This document shows positions 30,235 to 32,565 of a stretch of 32,565 bases of DNA, piece after piece. Origin of the DNA: Phycisphaerae bacterium. Lineage in GTDB: Bacteria > Planctomycetota > Phycisphaerae > UBA1845 > PWPN01. The notes beneath the pieces were generated by a model. It did no database searches. It saw only the letters and a program-made list of their open reading frames with translations, and was not told where the DNA came from. The stretch lies in contig JAAYDF010000354.1 in assembly GCA_012729395.1 (NCBI GenBank), positions 1 to 32,565 on the forward strand, written 5' to 3'. The number at the start of each line of letters is the position of its first letter. The first letter of the stretch is position 1. A program made the translations under genes and the position numbers.

Positions 30235-30903
30235 TCACCCCACGGCCAAGCGCAGTACTTCGCCCACCAAGCTCTTGATACCCTCGAAAACTTCCCGCGG
30301 CCCGCGGCCCAGCATGTACGCCGGCGTCGTCACCAACCGGTTCCGCTCGTCCACGACGACGCCCTCGCAAGCGCAGGACTCGTGCCGCACACCCATTTTC
30401 TCGATCGCTGCCGCGGTCCCGGCGTCGGTGCCGATGGTCACCCGGCCGGCAACCTTGCGCCCACCAAGCACCCGGGCCAGCATCGCCGGCGCGATACAAA
30501 TCGCCCCGATCGGTTTATGGGCGACGAGCATCTCGCCGATCAACCGCTCGACTTCCGGATGTACGCGGCACGAGGGGCCGTCCGTCGCGAAACTGCAGAG
30601 GTTCATGGCCGCTCCAAAACCGCCGGGGAAGATCACCGCGTCGATGTCCGCCGCCCGCACCTCGGCCAGATCCTTGATCTGCCCACGGGCAATGCGAGCG
30701 GATTCCACGAGAATGTTGCGTTTCTCGCCAGGAACGGCCTGCCCCGTCAGATGGTTGACCACCGCTGACTGGTCCGCATTCGGCGCACAACACAAAATCT
30801 GCGCCTTCGCCTGGTCAAGCGCCAGCAACGTCAGCACAGCCTCGTGAATCTCGCAGCCATCCTTGACCCCGCAGCCCGAAAGACAAACCGCAACCCGTGC
30901 CAT
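30235..30903 (-). CDS. elbB: ElbB-like glyoxalase (DJ-1/PfpI family)
   Basis: The 222-residue DJ-1/PfpI-superfamily protein closely follows the ElbB pattern: start ARVAVCLSGCGVKDGCEIHE, the loop FPGGFGAAMNLCSFA, the nucleophile elbow GAICIAPAML with Cys136, and a conserved C-terminal half (TTPAYMLG). E. coli ElbB has weak glyoxalase activity and was once linked to isoprenoid synthesis; the true role is not settled. ATG 30903 is chosen because GGGAGG stands nine bases before it; ATG 30909 is too close to that site. It lies 33 bp after prfB on the same strand, so the two are probably co-transcribed. Its end converges with the HTH-receiver gene. Confidence 0.88.
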   Translation of the reverse strand: MARVAVCLSGCGVKDGCEIHEAVLTLLALDQAKAQILCCAPNADQSAVVNHLTGQAVPGEKRNILVESARIARGQIKDLAEVRAADIDAVIFPGGFGAAMNLCSFATDGPSCRVHPEVERLIGEMLVAHKPIGAICIAPAMLARVLGGRKVAGRVTIGTDAGTAAAIEKMGVRHESCACEGVVVDERNRLVTTPAYMLGRGPREVFEGIKSLVGEVLRLAVG

Positions 30904-30936
30904 CGCCATCAACCTCCCACCCTCAGCACTCAATAC

Positions 30937-32041
30937 TCACCGCCCCTTCGCCCGACGGCGAAGCTCGGCTTCAATGAAAGGTTGAAGCTCGCCGTCCAAA
31001 ACACGTTCCGGCGTGCCCACCTCGTACATCGTGCGGTGATCCTTGACTCGCCGATCATCCAGCACGTAGCTGCGGATCTGACTGCCCCAGGCAATCTCGC
31101 CCCGATCGCCGTACAGCCGCTGCAACTCCTGGTCACGCTCCGCCTGCTTGAGCTGTTCGATCTTCGATTGCAGGATCGACAGAGCCATCCGCTTGTTCTG
31201 CTGCTGGCTGCGCTCGTTGACGCACTCGACGAGGATACCGGTCGGGATGTGCTTGACCCGCACCGCGGTGGCGACCTTGTTGACGTTCTGCCCACCGGCC
31301 CCCGCCGCCCGACGGAAGAACACAACATCCAGTTCATCGTCCCGCAACTCGATGTCCAGATCCCCCAGCACGGGCAACACGTCCACCGCGGCGAAGCTTG
31401 TATGCCTCCGCTTGTTCGCGTCGAACGGGCTGATCCGCACCAGACGGTGCACGCCGCGCTCGCACGACAGGTACCCCATGGCGTACGCACCCTCGACCTT
31501 CAGCGTGATGCTCCGAACACCAGCCTCCTCGCCGTCCGTCCGGGCCAACTCCTGAACCGCGTAATCGTTCCGCTCGAAGTACCGCAGGTACATCCGCAGC
31601 AGCATCTCCGCCCAGTCGCACGCCTCCGTGCCCCCCGCGCCCGCCTGGATACTGAAGAAGCAGTCGCAAGCGTCGTTCTTGCCCGACAGCAGAGCCAAAG
31701 ATTCGATCCGCCCTACCTGCTCATGCAGCTTGCCCAGCTCCTTGTCGAGCTCGGCGAAACCATCCGCATCGTCGGCCTCTCGGGCCAAATCGAGCAGGGC
31801 GCGCGCATCCTCCATCCGACCCATCGCTGTCCGCACCGGTTCCACCAGCGCCTTGAGGGCCTTCAACTCGCCGACGATCTCCCGGGCACGCTCCTGGTTA
31901 TCCCAGAAGCCCGGCTCGGTCATCCGCTGCTCCAACTCCACCCATCGCTGCTCCCGTGTCGGCAAGTCAAAGAGAGTCCCGGATCGCAATGATCCGGGCG
32001 CTAAGGTCCTCGAGTGTCCCGGCCGGGTCTCCAAACTGCAT
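30937..32041 (-). CDS. prfB: peptide chain release factor 2, with programmed +1 frameshift
   Basis: RF2 ends translation at UGA and UAA. The gene is in two frames: codons 1-24 from ATG 32041 (AAGGAG eight bases upstream) to CTT at 31970-31972, then an in-frame TGA (31967-31969). Skipping one base (31969) continues with GAC at 31968 to the stop at 30937, giving 367 residues, the normal RF2 length. The junction CTT-TGA-C is the classic RF2 frameshift site, by which low RF2 activity raises its own synthesis. The protein has the UGA-reading SPF (204-206) and the GGQ motif (249-251). This is regulation and not a damaged gene. elbB follows 33 bp later. Confidence 0.96.
31966..31972 (-). promoter_or_regulatory. 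prfB programmed frameshift site CTTTGAC
   Basis: The slippery CTT, the UGA stop and the C that favours slippage are all present. The Shine-Dalgarno-like stimulator that lies just upstream in E. coli (AGGGGG) is weak here; only CGGGAC precedes the site. Confidence 0.92.
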
Positions 32042-32167
32042 CACGCACACTCCTTCTTCGCGGGCCATTGCCGCAAGCCGTTCCCAATCTGACCGGATTC
32101 TCGCCGGCCTCGAAGTCGCAACCGGGCAGACTCGCCACGGAGCCCAACTTCGCGATTGTCCTTGGGG

Positions 32168-32196
32168 ACTATACCGCCCCCCTCTCGCACCGACAA
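32168..32196 (-). promoter_or_regulatory. sigma-70-type promoter of prfB
   Basis: On the minus strand TTGTCG (32191-32196), 17-bp spacer, TATAGT (32168-32173), about 125 bp before the start codon. Confidence 0.55.
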
Positions 32197-32280
32197 CCAA
32201 TCGCCGTGTTGCCGCGGGAAGAATCACTTGCACGCCTTCATCGCGGGTGCATCTTTTGTTTGGGGGCAGGCCTCATCCGT

Positions 32281-32303
32281 GTGGCACTGCTCCGTGAGCA
32301 GTG
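32281..32303 (+). repeat. hairpin repeat, terminator-like
   Basis: CACTGCTC-CGT-GAGCAGTG (32285-32303) followed by TTTTT (32304-32308). The shape is that of a rho-independent terminator, but no plus-strand gene ends upstream. Its 23 bases agree at 20 positions with the minus strand of 11236-11259, so I class it as a dispersed repeat. Confidence 0.6.
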
Positions 32304-32420
32304 TTTTTCGGGGGAGAGACGCTGTTGACACCGCAGTGGCACACGACGCCGCGTGCCAGCCCCGCCAGCCCCCGCGGTTCGGTGGATGCACCCCTTCATC
32401 TCCATCCGCTCTTCCACGTC

Positions 32421-32449
32421 TTGCATCTCCCCGTCGGTGAACCTATGCT
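32421..32449 (+). promoter_or_regulatory. candidate promoter of tRNA-Val
   Basis: TTGCAT (32421-32426), 17-bp spacer, TATGCT (32444-32449), about 42 bp before the tRNA. Confidence 0.45.
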
Positions 32450-32491
32450 GAATCCATATGCGGTTGCCCGCAACCGTACCACGCACCGCCC

Positions 32492-32565
32492 GGGCGATTA
32501 GCTCAGTTGGCTAGAGCGCCTCGCTTACACCGAGGAGGTCACTGGTTCGAGTCCAGTATCGCCCA
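32492..32565 (+). tRNA. tRNA-Val (anticodon TAC)
   Basis: A complete 74-nt cloverleaf: acceptor GGGCGAT with ATCGCCC, anticodon stem CCTCG/CGAGG around CTTACAC, T arm ACTGG/CCAGT around TTCGAGT, discriminator A at 32565. CCA is not visible because the window ends here; more tRNA genes may follow. Confidence 0.95.

Larger units (their letters stand above)
32042..32491. other. intergenic region between prfB and tRNA-Val
   Basis: These 450 bp contain the prfB promoter, a hairpin repeat and the tRNA-Val promoter, each listed. I see no gene; the open frames are short and of poor quality. Confidence 0.55.

Noticed and set aside
31967-32041. prfB as frameshifted pseudogene or sequencing error
   Set aside because: The break is exactly at CTT-TGA-C after codon 24, the known programmed site, and both parts are intact.
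32285-32308. Rho-independent terminator
   Set aside because: No plus-strand gene ends upstream, and the same hairpin occurs elsewhere without a T-run, so I list it as a repeat.

Overview
The window is about 32.6 kb of GC-rich bacterial chromosome, most consistent with a planctomycete of the Phycisphaerae or a related class. That placement is inference. It rests on a PEP-CTERM lectin, secreted sugar enzymes with Tat signals, long gene-poor stretches full of small hairpins, a helix-turn-helix plus receiver protein of planctomycete flavour, and a coproheme decarboxylase of the HemQ type. No rRNA or other direct taxonomic marker is present.

Layout. 1-2250: gene-poor DNA with a probably frameshifted membrane-protein gene, a hairpin array, interleaved inverted repeats and one doubtful ORF. 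2249-9261: a secreted C-type lectin with PEP-CTERM anchor, a Tat-exported aldo/keto reductase, an acidic coiled-coil protein of unknown function and a secreted GH78 alpha-L-rhamnosidase. 9267-13468: a polytopic GT39-like glycosyltransferase, a GT2 polyprenyl-phosphate glycosyltransferase and a SAM methyltransferase, plausibly a surface-glycan set. 13561-14403: chdC/hemQ.

14701-20783: a 6,009-bp integrative element sits in a tRNA-Arg(CCT) gene. It is bounded by a perfect 16-bp core repeat at 14728-14743 and 20737-20752. It carries a tyrosine integrase, a zinc-finger/Toprim/RecA-fold primase-helicase, an AlpA-like HTH protein, a winged-helix protein, a second small HTH protein and an acidic protein with a C-terminal HTH, all on the minus strand. 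No phage structural, relaxase or conjugation gene is visible, so it looks like a minimal replicating satellite or plasmid-like element. Two points stand out. The tRNA next to the integrase appears to be a chimera of a host 5' half and an element 3' half, while the displaced host 3' half lies at the far end. The integrase reading frame runs unbroken into the core at the left end, and an ORF in the same phase runs out of the core at the right end. In the excised circle the integrase should therefore gain a 71-residue C-terminal tail that integration replaces with 18 residues read antisense from the tRNA.

20952-30903: a Tat-signal sugar isomerase/epimerase-like TIM barrel, a PrpE/ApaH-like phosphoesterase, a secreted GH127-type beta-L-arabinofuranosidase, a PilT-like ATPase, thioredoxin reductase, PurF, an HTH-receiver regulator and ElbB. 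The window ends with prfB (RF2), which keeps the CTTTGAC programmed frameshift, and tRNA-Val(TAC). The secreted GH78 and GH127 enzymes, the lectin, the aldo/keto reductase and the TIM barrel together suggest scavenging of rhamnose- and arabinose-containing plant or algal polysaccharides. The GT39/GT2 genes suggest envelope glycosylation. The remaining genes are core metabolism and translation.
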